Assembly (NCBI GenBank): GCA_026724425.1
Contig: JAIUCV010000401.1
Coordinates: forward strand, 62,001-126,000
From: Erythrophleum ivorense
Taxonomy: Eukaryota; Streptophyta; Magnoliopsida; Fabales; Fabaceae
DNA length: 64,000 bases
Direction of reading: 5' to 3'
Part shown: positions 1 to 12,379 of the stretch, in pieces
Numbering within the stretch: position 1 is the first letter of the stretch
How the letters are laid out: every line of letters starts with the position of its first letter
Made by a program: the position numbers and the translations under genes
The notes under the pieces: generated by a model
What the model was told of the DNA's origin: nothing
The model's input: the letters and a program-made list of their open reading frames with translations, nothing else
Database searches by the model: none

Positions 1-2120
1 AATTTAATTCAAGAGTATAATTATCTTCTATATGATGTGTCTAGGCCAAGAGAAATGATCTCCACTTTTTTGGGTGTGTGAGGTCAAGGAAGAGGACTCA
101 AGGTTCAAGGAAAAAGTGTGTAAATACAAGCAAGGTAGCTCTTTCCACTTTTTTTTATGCATGAATGTATGCTTACATTGCCTTTGAATGTGTGTATATG
201 TGTTTTGAGCTATAAGAAGTATTTTAGCATGAGCTTTTATTCCATGGTACCATGATAATATTTTATGCATGGAAGATGATGTTTTATATGCTTATCTTAG
301 TTTTCTTAAGTGTGGAGAAGTCAAGAACCCTCTAACCATGGTGAGAATGAGCCAAGAATCCTTAAATTTGGTTGAGACAAAGTAAATAGTCTTTTAAAAG
401 TGAGGTTGACTCTTAAGAGTAAAATTGAGTTAAAAACCTCTTAGAGAAAATGGGTGAGGCAAATCCAAAATCTATAAGTAAATAGGTGAGGCTAGTCCAC
501 TCACTTGGCAAGCCTATGTATGCTATGTGTGACTTGTTCAAATGCTAATAATGTTTCTTGAATGCTTACACATTTCAATCTGCCCATGCATGTATTTTCA
601 AGACTTGTATTGCATACTTTATATGTGATTGAAAGGGATATGTGCTATTGGGATTCTTTGAATCTCATTCCCTCATCTCTAATTTTCTAATATGCTAGGT
701 GGACCAAGAGAACAAGGAAATGGGAGCCAACCACTTGAGAGATGAGAGTATGACATTAAAGTGTATAGATTTTATTTCTTTAAGGCCATATGAGTGGCAA
801 AGATTGTAATCCATTGTTGTATATGTCCTATGATGTTATGAACATGTATAATTATGCTAATGTATCATGTATAAATGAGAGTTAAGGTTATATGTATGGA
901 AATGTGCATCTTGAACATGCAATGGCAAAACTAGCATTATAGAGATGTATGTATAAATGAAAGTGGAATGGCCAAATTGAGATGCATGAGGTTTGGGACC
1001 ACTTGGGAAGTTCATATAAGTCATATTCATGCTTTTAAACTTGCCCAAGAAGTGCCAAACATCAAGGGAAGTCATTTGGATACATTTGGTATCTAATATG
1101 GAGTAAAATTGACCATATAGGAAACTTATACCACTTTTTATCCAAATGAGCTCTTCTTGATTTGAGATTTAGCATGAATTTAGAGCTTGTTGAGAGCTTT
1201 TTGGAAAGATAAAGTGTGGTATTTTTAGAGGTCTATGGAATATTTGATGAATTTTTAAAGTTAGAAAATTTTCTAAAATTAGTTCAGTGTACTGTTTACC
1301 CTAGTCCGAAATTAAATTCTGTCATTTATGGGGAAAATGATGTCTAATCACCACAAATTTTACAAGCATAAACTAGATATTCCCAGTGACTTGTGCCAAC
1401 TAGAAGCACCTCATTTGGATGTCTAGAGAGGGAGATGTACATTTTTGAAATTTCTGTCTAGTATTAGGCCTCCTGACTGACCTAGGTTACTATTTGAATT
1501 GTTTTTTAGGCCTAGACATGCCTAAACTGATCTAAAGTTATTTTTTCCTCTAGCTAATATTTTTAGCTTTCCATATTAGTATCATTTTCATGGATTAGAG
1601 TTTTTTGAAATTAATTGGACATTTTTGAAGTTTATAGCAGAAACCTATATTAGTACCAATAGCTAGTAAGACCTCTGCCCCTTTTCGAGTATCAAATGCC
1701 TTCTGTGTAATGTTTCATGACCTGGACATATTTTTAACATAAATTAGACATTTGTAGCTTTCCAGAATGGTAAATAATGCATGATTTTGATTTTTCTAAA
1801 ATTAGTTATGATTTTCCAAAATTTGTGACAAAAAAGGAAAAATTCTAGCCAAGGTAGCAACTATGAATTTTATGTATTCCCTTGACTTACACGAGCTCTA
1901 GGGAAATTTTTATGATGAAAATGAGTTATATCTATGTAATTAAATATGAGAATATGATACATGAGCTCACATGGTCCATGGGACACCGAATGAAAAATTT
2001 TTACGCTACGCAATGCTAAAATATTCATTATTTTACATGCCATTTCTTGTGATTCTTGAGAAGTGCATGGCATGAGGCATAGAATTTGCATGAGAAAGAT
2101 GAGAAATTTATGGTGTTACA
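1..2120 (+). mobile_element. A1: family A LTR, 3' part (cut by window start)
   Basis: This is the downstream part of a family A LTR. It matches the distal two thirds of the other plus-strand A LTRs in the same order: the repeat of 'gagccaagaaccc' type words at about 300-500, the 'gatgcatgaggtttgggacc' block near 981, then the 'ttagttatgattttccaaaa' block before the end. It stops at the typical A terminus 'atggtgttaca' (2120). The next bases (aattc) begin minus-strand family B pol, so A1 is inserted in element B1. Its 5' end and left TSD are outside the window, so I cannot tell a solo LTR from the 3' LTR of a full element. It has no coding capacity on the sense strand. Confidence 0.85.
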
Positions 2121-3137
2121 AATTCCATCCACCTTCTTTTCCTCATGTTCAACTCCTTTTGGTCAAACAAGTACTTCAAACTCTTATGGTCACTATAAAT
2201 CTCAAATTATGCATCATAGAGATAGTGTCTCCAAATCTTAAGGGCAAAAACTATAGCCGCTAACTTTAGGTAATGGGTGGGATAATTTTCCTCATGGGGT
2301 CTAAGTTGTCTTGAGATATAAGCTATCACCCTATCTTGTTGTATCAAAACACATATCCTAATCCCTTCTTAAAAGCATTACTATAGACCATGAATGTCTC
2401 TTTAGGGTCAGGTATTACTAACATAAGTGCGGTGGTAAGCTTATGTTTAAACTTTTGAAAGGCATTCTCATGCTTGGCACCCCATAGAAACGGTTGGTTC
2501 TTCCTAGTCAATTTGGTTAAAGGTATAGCTAACTAAGAAAATCTCTTCATGAATCTCCTATAGTAGCTGACTAAACCTAGGAAGCTATGAAATTCAGTCA
2601 CTATTTTGGGTCTCTCCCAATTAAGTATTGTTTCTACCTTGCTAGGATCTACCACTACCCCTTCTTCTAATATCACATGACCTAGGAATTTAACTTCCCA
2701 TAACAAAAATTCACACTTGGTTAACCTAGCATACAACTGATGCTCCCTCAAAGTTTAAAGAACTGTCCTAAAATGCTCTTCATGCTCTTCACTAATCTTA
2801 TAATAAATGAGAATGTCATCAATGAATAATACCACAAAATGGTCAAGGTAGGGCCTAAATATCCTATTCATGTAATCCATAAAAATGACAGGGGCATTGG
2901 TTAACCTATGAGGCATAACTAAGAACTCATAATGGTTGTATCGAGTCCTAAAGGCAGTTTTAGGTACATCCTCAACCTTGACTCTAAGTTGGTGATGTCC
3001 CAATGTAAGATCAATCTTTGAAAAGGCTGGCACTCTAGCTAATTGGTCAAGTAAATCATCAATTTTAGGCAAAGGGTATTTGTTCTTAGTGGTCACTTAG
3101 TTCAATTGCCTATAGTCAATACAAAGCCTAAGGCTAC
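2121..3137 (-). pseudogene. B1 pol fragment: reverse transcriptase core, thumb and RNase H start
   Basis: Read on the minus strand, this gives the palm and thumb of a Ty3/gypsy reverse transcriptase followed by the start of RNase H. The RT piece (about 3096 down to 2755) begins NKYPLPKIDDLLDQL and contains FSKIDL, FRTRY, LTNAP and the catalytic FIDDILIY (Asp pair near 2814-2825). The thumb (2751-2533) has KCEFLLWEVKFLGHV and FLGLVSYYRRF. The RNase H part (2530-2121) is more decayed but shows HEENYPTH- and YSDHKSLKYL-like words split by stops and frame changes. It is upstream-truncated by A2 (3138) and downstream-truncated by A1 (2120). The matching RT N-terminus lies at 6242-6500, beyond A2. 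It is a dead copy: there is a stop between the RT and thumb frames and many more in RNase H. Confidence 0.88.
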
Positions 3138-6100
3138 TGTAACATCCGGTCCCTCCGTAAACATGAGAAACGCAATGTTCAGTTTCTCCGTAAACGTCAG
3201 AAATAGGCCAAATATAAAAGGAAGTCCTTGAAATAGAAGGAATTGGGGTCACCTAAAATTATGATAAAATTTTATTCTTCCCCTCTTCTTCCTCTTCCTT
3301 CTCATGGTTTTGGCATTTAATTTAGTGCTGTTTTGAAGGCAGAACAAAGGTGGAATTTTCAGATTTGGTGAGGGGAGGCTAACCAAGTGAAGAATAAATC
3401 AAGAAAACCAAGAATCCAAGGTATTTTGCTACTTCCTAAGCTTAGGTCTCCTTGCTCCTCTTCTCTTCAATTTCCCCCCATGTAAGACCAGCCATGAGGG
3501 ATTAAATTTCTTGCCAAACCAAGAATGAATCACATGAATTAGGGTGTGGGAATTTAGAATATGCAAAGGAAACCAAGTAAAAGCCATTTAATTTCAAGTT
3601 ACCAAAGTGTAGGATTCTTGAAGAGTTTGTAAAATCTGTTTTGATTCATGAATTTTCTAGGCTATGTAAGTGTTTAATTGAGCTTCTAAGACCTCTAGGA
3701 AGCCTCCCAAGTGACTCTCCCATCAAGGAAAAATTGGAAACCCCCTGAACCCCAAATACTTCCATAATGTCAACCTAGGCTAGAAAGAGTACCAAGGGGA
3801 AGTTTTAATTTGTTTCAAGCTTATTTTTGAGTCATGTAGGATAGAAGAGGATGAGAGGAAGCCTTGGAAAAATTTTAGAAGCCCTAGATAGTGAGATGGA
3901 AGTGTAGGCTCCATAATGTAGCATAATGAAGCAACTCCTAGCTAGGCTCTTTAAAATAATTGTGTGATGACTCCAAGGAGTCTAAATGGAGTCAAGAATC
4001 ATAAATTAAAGGAGAGAAGGGAGCCAAGATCATGAATTCTTGAAGTTGCTTCATTAAGTGCCTTATGGAAGCATAATGGAGCCATAAACCAAAGTAGCAT
4101 CATGTAAAGTGTGTATAATGCCAAGGCTTGTTCCCATGAGTAATTCATGTTTCTTTTGGTGTGTCTAGGCCAAGAGAAATGGTCTCCACCTCCTTGGGTG
4201 TGTGAGGTCAAGGGAGAGGAGTCAAGACTTAAGGAAAAAGTGTGTAAATGCAAGAAAGGTAGCTCTATCCACCTTCTCTCATGCATGGATGTGTGTTTAG
4301 CTTGTTTTAGAATGTGTGTATGTGTATTTCAAGCTAAGAAAAGTATGCTATCATGCCTTTATATTTCATGATCCTTGATGCCATGTTATGTTTTAAAGGA
4401 ATCTATGATATTTGTATGAGTTTTCTTGAGTGAGGAGAGGCCAAGAACTCTTCCCTTTGGTGAGGATGAGCCAAGAACCCTTGAGCTTGGTTGAGACATA
4501 GCAAAGAGTCTCCCAAAAGCAAAGTGGGCTCCCAAGAGTATGGTTGAGTCCAAAGCTTCTAAAGAATGGGTGAGGCAAGTCCAAAATCCATGAGGAGAAG
4601 TGTGAGGCCAATCCAAACACTTGGGGAACTCTTGAATGTCTTGTATGATTGATTCACATGCCAAGGTTGCTTTGAAAATGTCCATGACTTCCATTTTTCC
4701 ATACATGCATTTGAAAAGCTTGTTTTGTACATATTATGTGTGATTGAATGGGAGATGAGCTATTGGGATTCTTTGAATCTCATCCCCTCCTCTCCAATGC
4801 TCTAATATGCTAGGTGGACCAAGTAGCTATGGTGAAGGGAGCCAACAACCATGAAAGAAGGAGATTGACAAGCCTAGGCCTAGTTTGTATTCTTTTTGAA
4901 CCATAATGATGTATATGATTATTGTAAATGGCACATTACCCTTGAGACACATGTAAATATGATATTATGTGATGTATACATGTATGGATATGATGTATGA
5001 ACTTTAGAAATGAATTTGGGTATGTAATGCCAAGTTATGCAAATTGGAAGTTTGATGCAAATGTGTATAAATGTGGGTTGAATGGCCAAAATGAGATGCA
5101 TGAGGTTTGGGACCATTTGGGAAGCTCACACAAGTCTATAATATGCTTTTAAACTTGCCCAAAAGGTGCCAAGACCAAGGGGAATCCATTTGGCAATTTT
5201 GGTACCCAATATGGAGCCAAAATTGACTATAATGGAGCCCTATGCCATTTTTTGGCCAAATGAGTTAGTCTTGCCCTGAAACTTGGTATGCAATTAGGTC
5301 TCATTAAGAGATTTTTGGGAAGCTAAAAATCATAATTTTTGGATACCTATAGAATATTTAATGAATTTTCAAAGTTGGGATTTTTCATGGATTCTGGTAT
5401 GGGGTACTGTTCATACTGGCAGTTTTGAATTCTGTGTCACCCGATAGCCAAATGGTGTCTAATGCTTATCAAATTTTACATGCATAAACTAGAGGTCATA
5501 ATCTTTCTGTGGCCACTGAGATCACCTCATTTGGAGGTCTGAATAGTGAGTTATGCATGTTTGAAGTTAACTATCAGTATCAGTAGCGCCCCATGAGTCC
5601 AGTTACTGTTCCATAAGGTCCAGCTGACTAAACATATCGGTTTCATTCTGGAATTATTTTTAATATCAATTTAATATTTGTAGCTTTCCAGAATGACCAA
5701 ATTTGTGTGATTTCAATTTTTATAGAATTAGTTATGAATTTCAGAAATTTGTATCAGTAAACTGAACCACAGCCCAGGCAGCCAGCGACTCTGGAGCTTT
5801 TTGGATGTCAAACATCTTGTGTAATGAATTTTATGACCTGGGTGTATTTTTAGTGTGAATAGACATCCTAAGGTTTCCAAAATGACCAAGATTTCATGTT
5901 TTTGATTTTTTTAGATTTAGTTATGATTTTCCAAAATTTGTGACAGAAAAGAGGAAATCCTGGCCGAAAATGCAAACATGGATTTCATATGCTCCTTTGC
6001 TTTCTACGAGTTGTAGGCCAAATTTGATGATGGAAATGAGTTATATTCATGTGTTTAAGTATGAGAAAGTGATAGATGCTTTCATATGGCCTACGGGACT

Positions 6101-6236
6101 TCGAAGGAAAAATTTTACTTGTAGAGAAATGCATTTTTATTCATAACTCCCTCTGCCACTATATTGTTTCCATAGAACAAACATAAGATGAGACATGGGA
6201 ATTGTATGAATTGTGTCCTAGAAGTATGGTGTTACA
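3138..6236 (+). mobile_element. A2: family A solo LTR
   Basis: This LTR starts TGTAACATCCGG and ends ATGGTGTTACA. It is flanked by the perfect 5-bp TSD GCTAC (3133-3137 and 6237-6241), and minus-strand B1 pol continues on both sides. It is 3099 bp, somewhat shorter than the 3.66-kb A4 and A6 LTRs, so it has internal deletions or belongs to a shorter subfamily. No PBS, gag or pol accompanies it, which is the signature of a solo LTR left by LTR-LTR recombination. The first 70 bp carry the CCGTAAAC direct repeats and the GAGAAAC/GTTTCTC inverted repeat discussed in findings. The 30-bp repeat block lies at about 4428-4620. No convincing TATA box was seen. Confidence 0.92.
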
Positions 6237-6241
6237 GCTAC

Positions 6242-6500
6242 CATCCTTCTTCTTAACAAACAAAAAATGATGCTCCTTATGGAGACACACATGGCCTAAT
6301 AAACCCCTTCTCAAGTAGTTTCTCTAATTGACTCTTCAACTCAACCAACTCAATATGCGCCATTCTATATGGAGTCTTGGAAATTAGACTTGTACTAAGT
6401 ACCAAATCAATGGAGAATTCTAACTCTCTCTCTGGAGGTAGTCTGCTAAACTTCTTCAGAAAAACCTCAGGGAACTCCCTAATTAAGTATACCCTCTAAC
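6242..6500 (-). pseudogene. B1 pol fragment: RT N-terminus
   Basis: The minus-strand reading shows the PR-RT linker and first RT motifs: EFPEVF, LPPERELEFSIDLV, PYRMA, ELVELKSQLEKLLEKGFIRP and SP-stop-GA. This is the standard start of a plant Ty3/gypsy RT. It joins directly to the RT core at 3137 once the A2 solo LTR and its TSD copy are removed. At least one Trp position (SPWGA) is now a stop. No function is expected. Confidence 0.82.
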
Positions 6501-6504
6501 CCAT

Positions 6505-7000
6505 CATCAACCTCAACATGCAGTGAAAAGAATACTAGAAACCCTTGGCAACCACCTTAAGGTACCTCCTGGCTTGAGCAGTAAGCACACAAGCAAGCTC
6601 AGTCATAGGACAAGTTTTAGGTATATTTGCAGGTAAGGAAATAGTCTTACGATTACAATCAAGTATCATATTATTAGCTAACAACCAATCCATACCAATG
6701 ATTACATCAAAGTCACACAAAGGGATACAAATCAAGTTAATGATAGTACAACAGTTATCTAATTGTACAATGCAATTCAAGCACACATTAAATGTAATCA
6801 TAAAATATCCATAGGGGTAGATATAGATAGTTCAAATGACAAAAGGTTAATTTTCAGACCTAGACGCTTAACACAATCATATGAGATTAATGAGTAGGTC
6901 GCACTTGAATCAAACAATGCATCTACAACATGATTAGGTACAAGTAAAGTACCTCGAATCAAACTATGGGATACACAAGCCTCTTGCTACATAAGTGCAA
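6505..7000 (-). pseudogene. B1 aspartic protease fragment
   Basis: The minus-strand translation shows the retropepsin-like protease of a Ty3/gypsy element. The active-site region reads ALFDSSATYSLISYDCVKRLGL, with the Asp codon at about 6909-6911 (DSSA in place of the usual DSGA). Further on is FDVIIGMDWL (within 6801-6535), the conserved C-terminal protease motif. The stretch 6801-6535 is open for 88 codons, and the active-site part lies in a broken frame upstream of it. Gag zinc-knuckle sequence is just upstream (7020-7217) and the RT N-terminus just downstream. The retained active-site Asp does not rescue the gene, which is split by insertions. Confidence 0.82.
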
Positions 7001-7019
7001 ACACCCTTCCTTATATAGG

Positions 7020-7217
7020 TGGTTTAATAGATGAGGCCGACTCTCGTGACACTATACAAGTCTGTGTATAGTGTCCAGGCTTCCTACAATTATAGTATAT
7101 CGGGCATGGTCTATTACCATGGTTCTTCCCACATTTGCCACAAACTGATGGGACACTAGTTGTGCTCTTTGGAGGTCCCATACTCTTTCTTTGAGGAACA
7201 TTTCTTAGGGGTGATCT
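7020..7217 (-). pseudogene. B1 gag C-terminus with zinc knuckles
   Basis: The minus-strand frame encodes CGKCGKNHGNRPCPIYY followed by NCRKPGHYTQTC. This is the double Cys/His arrangement seen in chromovirus Gag: a CX2CX3HX4C-like word, then a CX2-CX4HX4C knuckle. In the second knuckle the first Cys appears to be lost (IYYNC where CFNC or CFRC is usual). The fragment is cut by A3 at 7218, and the rest of gag lies at 14443-15362 on the far side of A3. Confidence 0.8.
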
Positions 7218-8644
7218 TGTAATATTTGGTTTTCTAAAACAAGATAAAACGCGAGAAACGTAATATACAGTTTCTCCGTAAACACACAAAATTCACTGAA
7301 TATAAAAGGAAGTCCTTCAGATAAAGTGATTTGAGGTCTAATAAGATTAGAATAATATTTTAGACCTTAAATAATGGTGATTCAAGGTCAGAGGTGCTTT
7401 GAAACCAAAGCCAGAATAGCCAGACAAATTTTTACAAAAAAGCAATGAAACATAATGGCATTTTTGAAAATTTGAGCAAATTTTTGAATTCTCACAAGAG
7501 GGATTTTAAAATGAAAATTTTGAGTTCTTCGAGGTTTTCAAAGTCTCTGAAAACCATGGAAAAGCCTGGGATAGTTAAAGCCCCTCTAGTAGATGTTTTC
7601 TAATGGCAGTGAGCCCGAACTTTGACCGATTCGTTCTGGAAGGTTTTAGCTCTAATTTGAGCGATTCCAAAGATATTTTATAAAATTTGGAATATAAATT
7701 TTATGATAGAAAAGACGGTTCTCAAAAAGGAGCTAAAACGAATTAGAAACTAAAATACCAAAAATAAAGGGCAAAATTGGAATTTTGAAAAAAAAGGAAG
7801 CTTCATGAGTCTCTTTATTATTCATATTTCTTCTCCCCCATATCTAGACTAACTCATTTCTGCCCTCAAACCAGAAAAATAAGGCAGCTCTTAGGCACAC
7901 CAAAGGAGGAGATTTTCAAGGGAGAACAAGCAAGAAAAAGGTGAGAAAAGTGTAGAATTTTATGCTCTCCCCTTGAGTAAACTTGTTCCTTTCATTCTCC
8001 TCTTCATTTCTATGTCTTCAAGCAAGGGAGAGTACTTGAAGGAGAGGAATTCATCACTTGGAAGAGCACTTGAGAAAAGCTAGGAAATCAAGGTAAGTTG
8101 TTGTCTTCCATTCTTTTTCTTCCTTGCTCCTCCTTGCAAGCATTTTGTCCCATATAGAGCCCAATCAAAGGGGGATGAATTATGGTCCTAGCAAGGGAGA
8201 TTCATTGGTTTTGGAGTGTGAGAAGAAAGTAGGTGCAAAGAAATCAAAGAAAGAAGTATGAAAATGTAAGATAGACAAGTTAGGGATTCATGGAGACATT
8301 GTGAAATCTGTTTTGATCCATGAATTCCCTAGCCTAGATGAGTATTTGCTTGAGTTCCAAAGACCCTTAGAGACCTCCCCATATGCATCTCCCATCAAGA
8401 AAACAAAGAAAGGCCATTAGTTCCCATTCTTGAAGATCATTTCGGCTTAGGATAGAACTATAGGTTTGGGATAGTCTTAATTTCATTTAAGCTTAGTTAT
8501 GCATCATATATGATAGGAGAGTATGAGAGGAAGCCTTGAAAAAATTTTAGAAGTGAGATGAAGGTGTAGGCTCCATAAGGTAGCATAATAAAACAACTCC
8601 TATCTAGGCTTCTTAAAATAATTGTGTGATGACTCCAAGGAGTT
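7218..8644 (+). mobile_element. A3: family A LTR, 5' segment
   Basis: This LTR starts TGTAATATTTGG and carries the GAGAAAC/GTTTCTC hairpin and CCGTAAAC word typical of A LTR starts (7250-7285). The left flank GATCT (7213-7217) pairs with GGTCT (14443-14447) after the far end, a 4-of-5 TSD match. It is interrupted at 8645 by the minus-strand LTR A3n and resumes at 12380. A strong donor-like CAAGGTAAGTTG lies at about 8090. Net A3 length without A3n and its TSD copy is 3485 bp. Confidence 0.87.
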
Positions 8645-11600
8645 TGTAATACCTTATATTTTTAGCTTATTCCATCACATTTCCATGCTTTACATCTTCA
8701 TCATATCAAGCAATTCACAAAGAAGCAAGGAAAATAGCATTAAATAATACATTTTCTAGAGTTGTGTCGCGTATAAAAATTTCATTCAGTGTCACATGGA
8801 CTATGTGAACTCATACATCACATTCTCATATTTAATTACATGAATACAACTCATTTGCATCATCAAAAGTGGCCTACATCTCAAGGAACTCAATGGGAAG
8901 CTCAAAATACACATATTCATTTTCGGCCAGATTTATCCCCTTTTCTATCACAACTTTGGAAAATTATAACTAATTCTAGAAAAATCAAAATCATGTATTC
9001 TTGGCTATTCTGGAAAGCTACACATGTCTAATTTATGTTAAAAATATGCACAGACCATAAAATCCAACACAGAGGACGTTTGGCATACGAAATGATCCAG
9101 AGGTCAGGCTATCCACTAGTGCCATCACAAAATTCTGTAGCAAACTTCAAAAATGTCCAATTAATTCTACAAAAATTCAATCTATGCAAATGATACCCAT
9201 ATAGAAAGATGTGGATATTAGATAGAGGTGGAAAATAACTCTAGACTAGTTCAGGCATGTCCAGAACTCGAAATCCAATCAAAAATTAACTGAGGTCGGG
9301 TGAAGTTCCTGATATTGGATAGATTCTTTAAAAATTCCTATCTCCCTCTCTAGACATCCAAATGAGGTGCTTCTAGTTGAAAAAATTCACTGGGAATATC
9401 TCGTTTCTTTGTATAAATTTTCATGACAATTGGACATCATTTAAGCCCTATGTGACAGATTTCATTTTTGGACAAAGTGAATAGTGCATTAGACCAAAAT
9501 TAGAAAATTTGCCAACTTTGAAAATTCATCAAATATTCTGTAGACCTCATAAAATTATGTTCTTTAGGTTTTCAAAAATCTCTCGACAAGATCTAATTGT
9601 ATGTCAAATCTCAGATCAAGAAGAGCTCATTTCAATAAAAGTGACATAGGATTCAATTATAGTCAATTTTGGCTCCATATAAGATACCAAAATGTCCAAA
9701 TAGCCTTCATTGGGGCTTGGCACCTTTTAGGCAAGTCTAAAAGAATAATTAGAACTTGTGTGAGCTACCCAAATAGTGTCAACCCTCATGTATCTTATTT
9801 TGGCTATTTCATTCACACTTATACATAATTCCATAATGTCATCCAAGAAGCTCATTTGCCAAAATATGTTCAAATCACATTCTAATGGTCACATAATATA
9901 TTCTCTCATTTATACATGACATAGTATCATAATTACATATGTTCATGACATCATGATACATATATATATCCATGGATTATATCATTTGCCAATTGTATGG
10001 TTTTAAAGTAACAAAATTCAAGTACTTTGTTGTCATCCTCTCAAGTGGTTAGCTTCTATCTCCTTGCTCTCTTGGTCCACCTAGCATGTTAGAACATTGG
10101 AGAGGAGGGGATGAGATTCAAAGAATCTCAATAGCTCATCTCCCATTCAATCATACATGATGGATGTAAAACAAGTCTCACCAATGCATGCATGACATAT
10201 GGACATGTGCAATCATTCAAGAAGCATTCTTTGCCTTTGAAAAAGTCATACATAGCATACATAGACTTGCCAAGCAAGTGGCTTGGCCTCACCCATTTAC
10301 TTGTGGATTTTGGACTTGCCTCACTAATTCTTTAAAAGTTTATTGGACTCAACCATGCTCTTGGGAGTCAACCTCACTTTTGGGAGACTCTTTACTTTGT
10401 CTCAACCAATCTTAAGAGTTCTTGGCTCATCCTCACCATGGCTAAGGGTTCTTGGCCTCTCCACACTCAAGCAAACCCAAACAAATATCATAATATCATT
10501 TAAAAACATAATATATCATCATGAAACCATGGCATATGAAATCATGCTAGCATACTTTTTATAGCTTGAAAATACACATACACACATTCTAAGACAATCA
10601 CACACTTTTTATAGCTTGAGAGAAGGTGGAGAGAGCTACCTTGCACACAATCACACACTTTTTCTCTTGAATCCAAGCTCCCTTTTTCGGCCACACATAC
10701 ATAAAAGTGTGGGGATAATTTCTCTTGGCCTAAACACAATTTATGGAAGCCAATTAGGTTCATGATTCTAAGGCCACACCACTTGTTTAGATACTAGCTT
10801 GGCCTATAACCACTTTATGGTTCCATAATTACATCTAATAAAGCAACACCCCTCAAATAAATTCTAGGCTCCATTTTGTCCTTTCAAATATTATTGTTGA
10901 CTCCTTTTAAACCTCTTGGAGTCATCACACAATCAAAACCAAGAGCCTAGCTACATGTTTCTTTTTTAGGTCATAATATAGAACATAAAGTACTAACTCA
11001 CTTTCTATAGGTTCTAAATTTTTTTCAAGGCCTCCCCTTACTTTCATTCATCATATATAACTCAAGAATGGGTTTAGAAAAATTTAAAACTCTCCCTAGG
11101 TGTCTCATCCCCTTTAGGCCAAGCCTATGTCTCCTTTTGGCCTCCATTGAGTTTGCTTTGTTTTCTACATGAAATATGCATATGGGGAGACTCCTAGGGA
11201 TCTTAGGAACTCATTTAAACATTTATTTAGGCCTAGAAATAATTATATTAAATCCATTTTTCAAGGGAACCCATGAAATCCAAGGTCTGCTACCTTGAAA
11301 ATCCATGACTTTTTCTTGAATTTCTTTGCATATTCTTACTCTCCTCCTTTAAATTCATAGAATTCACCCTTGGTTCTCCTCAAAATTCTAGCCCTCTAGC
11401 ATCTACATACATGGGGTGAAATATGGAGAAGAAGGGGGGAGGAGTGGTTACCATGGGATGCAAGATTTATCTTGTTTTCTTGCTTTTTCTTACTTAAATC
11501 TTGCTTTTTTCAAGCTTCTCTCTTCAAATCTGAAATTTCTCCTAAGTTTCTCCCTTAAAATAGATTCGTAAGCTTCATTATAAACAAGGGAAACAAAGGA

Positions 11601-12379
11601 GAATGGAGGAAAGGAGGCTTGGATGGAAGAAAGCATGAAAAACTACAATGAAACCATACCTTAAAGCTTGGATTTCTTCTCTTCTTCTTCTTCCCTTGGT
11701 GCGCCTAAACCCTAGCTCTCTTCTTTGAAATTGGGTAGAAAATTCTGAGTCTAAATGAAGGAGAGAGTGGGGTGCCACCTATTTAAAAGGGGAGGGGGAA
11801 GCATTTTTCAAAAATTTCCATTTTGTCCTTCATTCTTGGCATTTTTGTTTCTCCTTCATTTTAGCTCCTTTTTGGGAACCTTCTTTTTCATTATGAAATT
11901 TAGGTTCCCAATTTAGTAAAATGCCTTTGGCATCACTCGAATCAGAGCTAAAACCTTCTCGAACAAATCCGTTAAAGTTCAGGTGTATCGACATTAGAAA
12001 ACGTCCACTAGAGGGGCTTTAGCTGTCCTGGGGCTTTCCATGGTTTTCATGGCCTCTGAGAACCTCAAAGAACTCAAAAATTTCATTTAAAAAGCCCTCT
12101 TGTGTGATTTCTAAAATTTACTCAAAATTACAAAAATGTCATTACGTTTCGTAAGTTTTTGTAAGAAATTATTTCTTCATTCTAGCTCCATTTTTCTTTC
12201 TATCTGAGCTTGGAATTCTTATTTTTAGGAGTCTAGAATGCTTCCCAAATTTTTTGGGACCTTAACTATCTCATTTCGAAGGACTTCCTTTTGTATCCGG
12301 TTAATTTCATTCGTTTACAGAGAAATTATACGTTACGTTTATCACGTTTTCTCTAGTTTTCAAAGAACTAGATGTTATA
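8645..12379 (-). mobile_element. A3n: family A solo LTR nested in A3
   Basis: On the plus strand this begins TGTAATACC, the reverse complement of an A LTR end, and finishes GATGTTATA, a decayed A LTR start. It is therefore a complete minus-strand LTR of 3735 bp. The TSD is GAGTT/GAGTC (8640-8644 and 12380-12384). The undisturbed sequence 'ccaaggagtctaaatggag' can be seen in A2 near 3975, so the empty site is known. There is a small local duplication of 'actttttatagcttga' near 10555 and 10603. A TATA-like AT stretch lies near 11779-11790 on the minus strand. It carries no internal domain. Confidence 0.9.
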
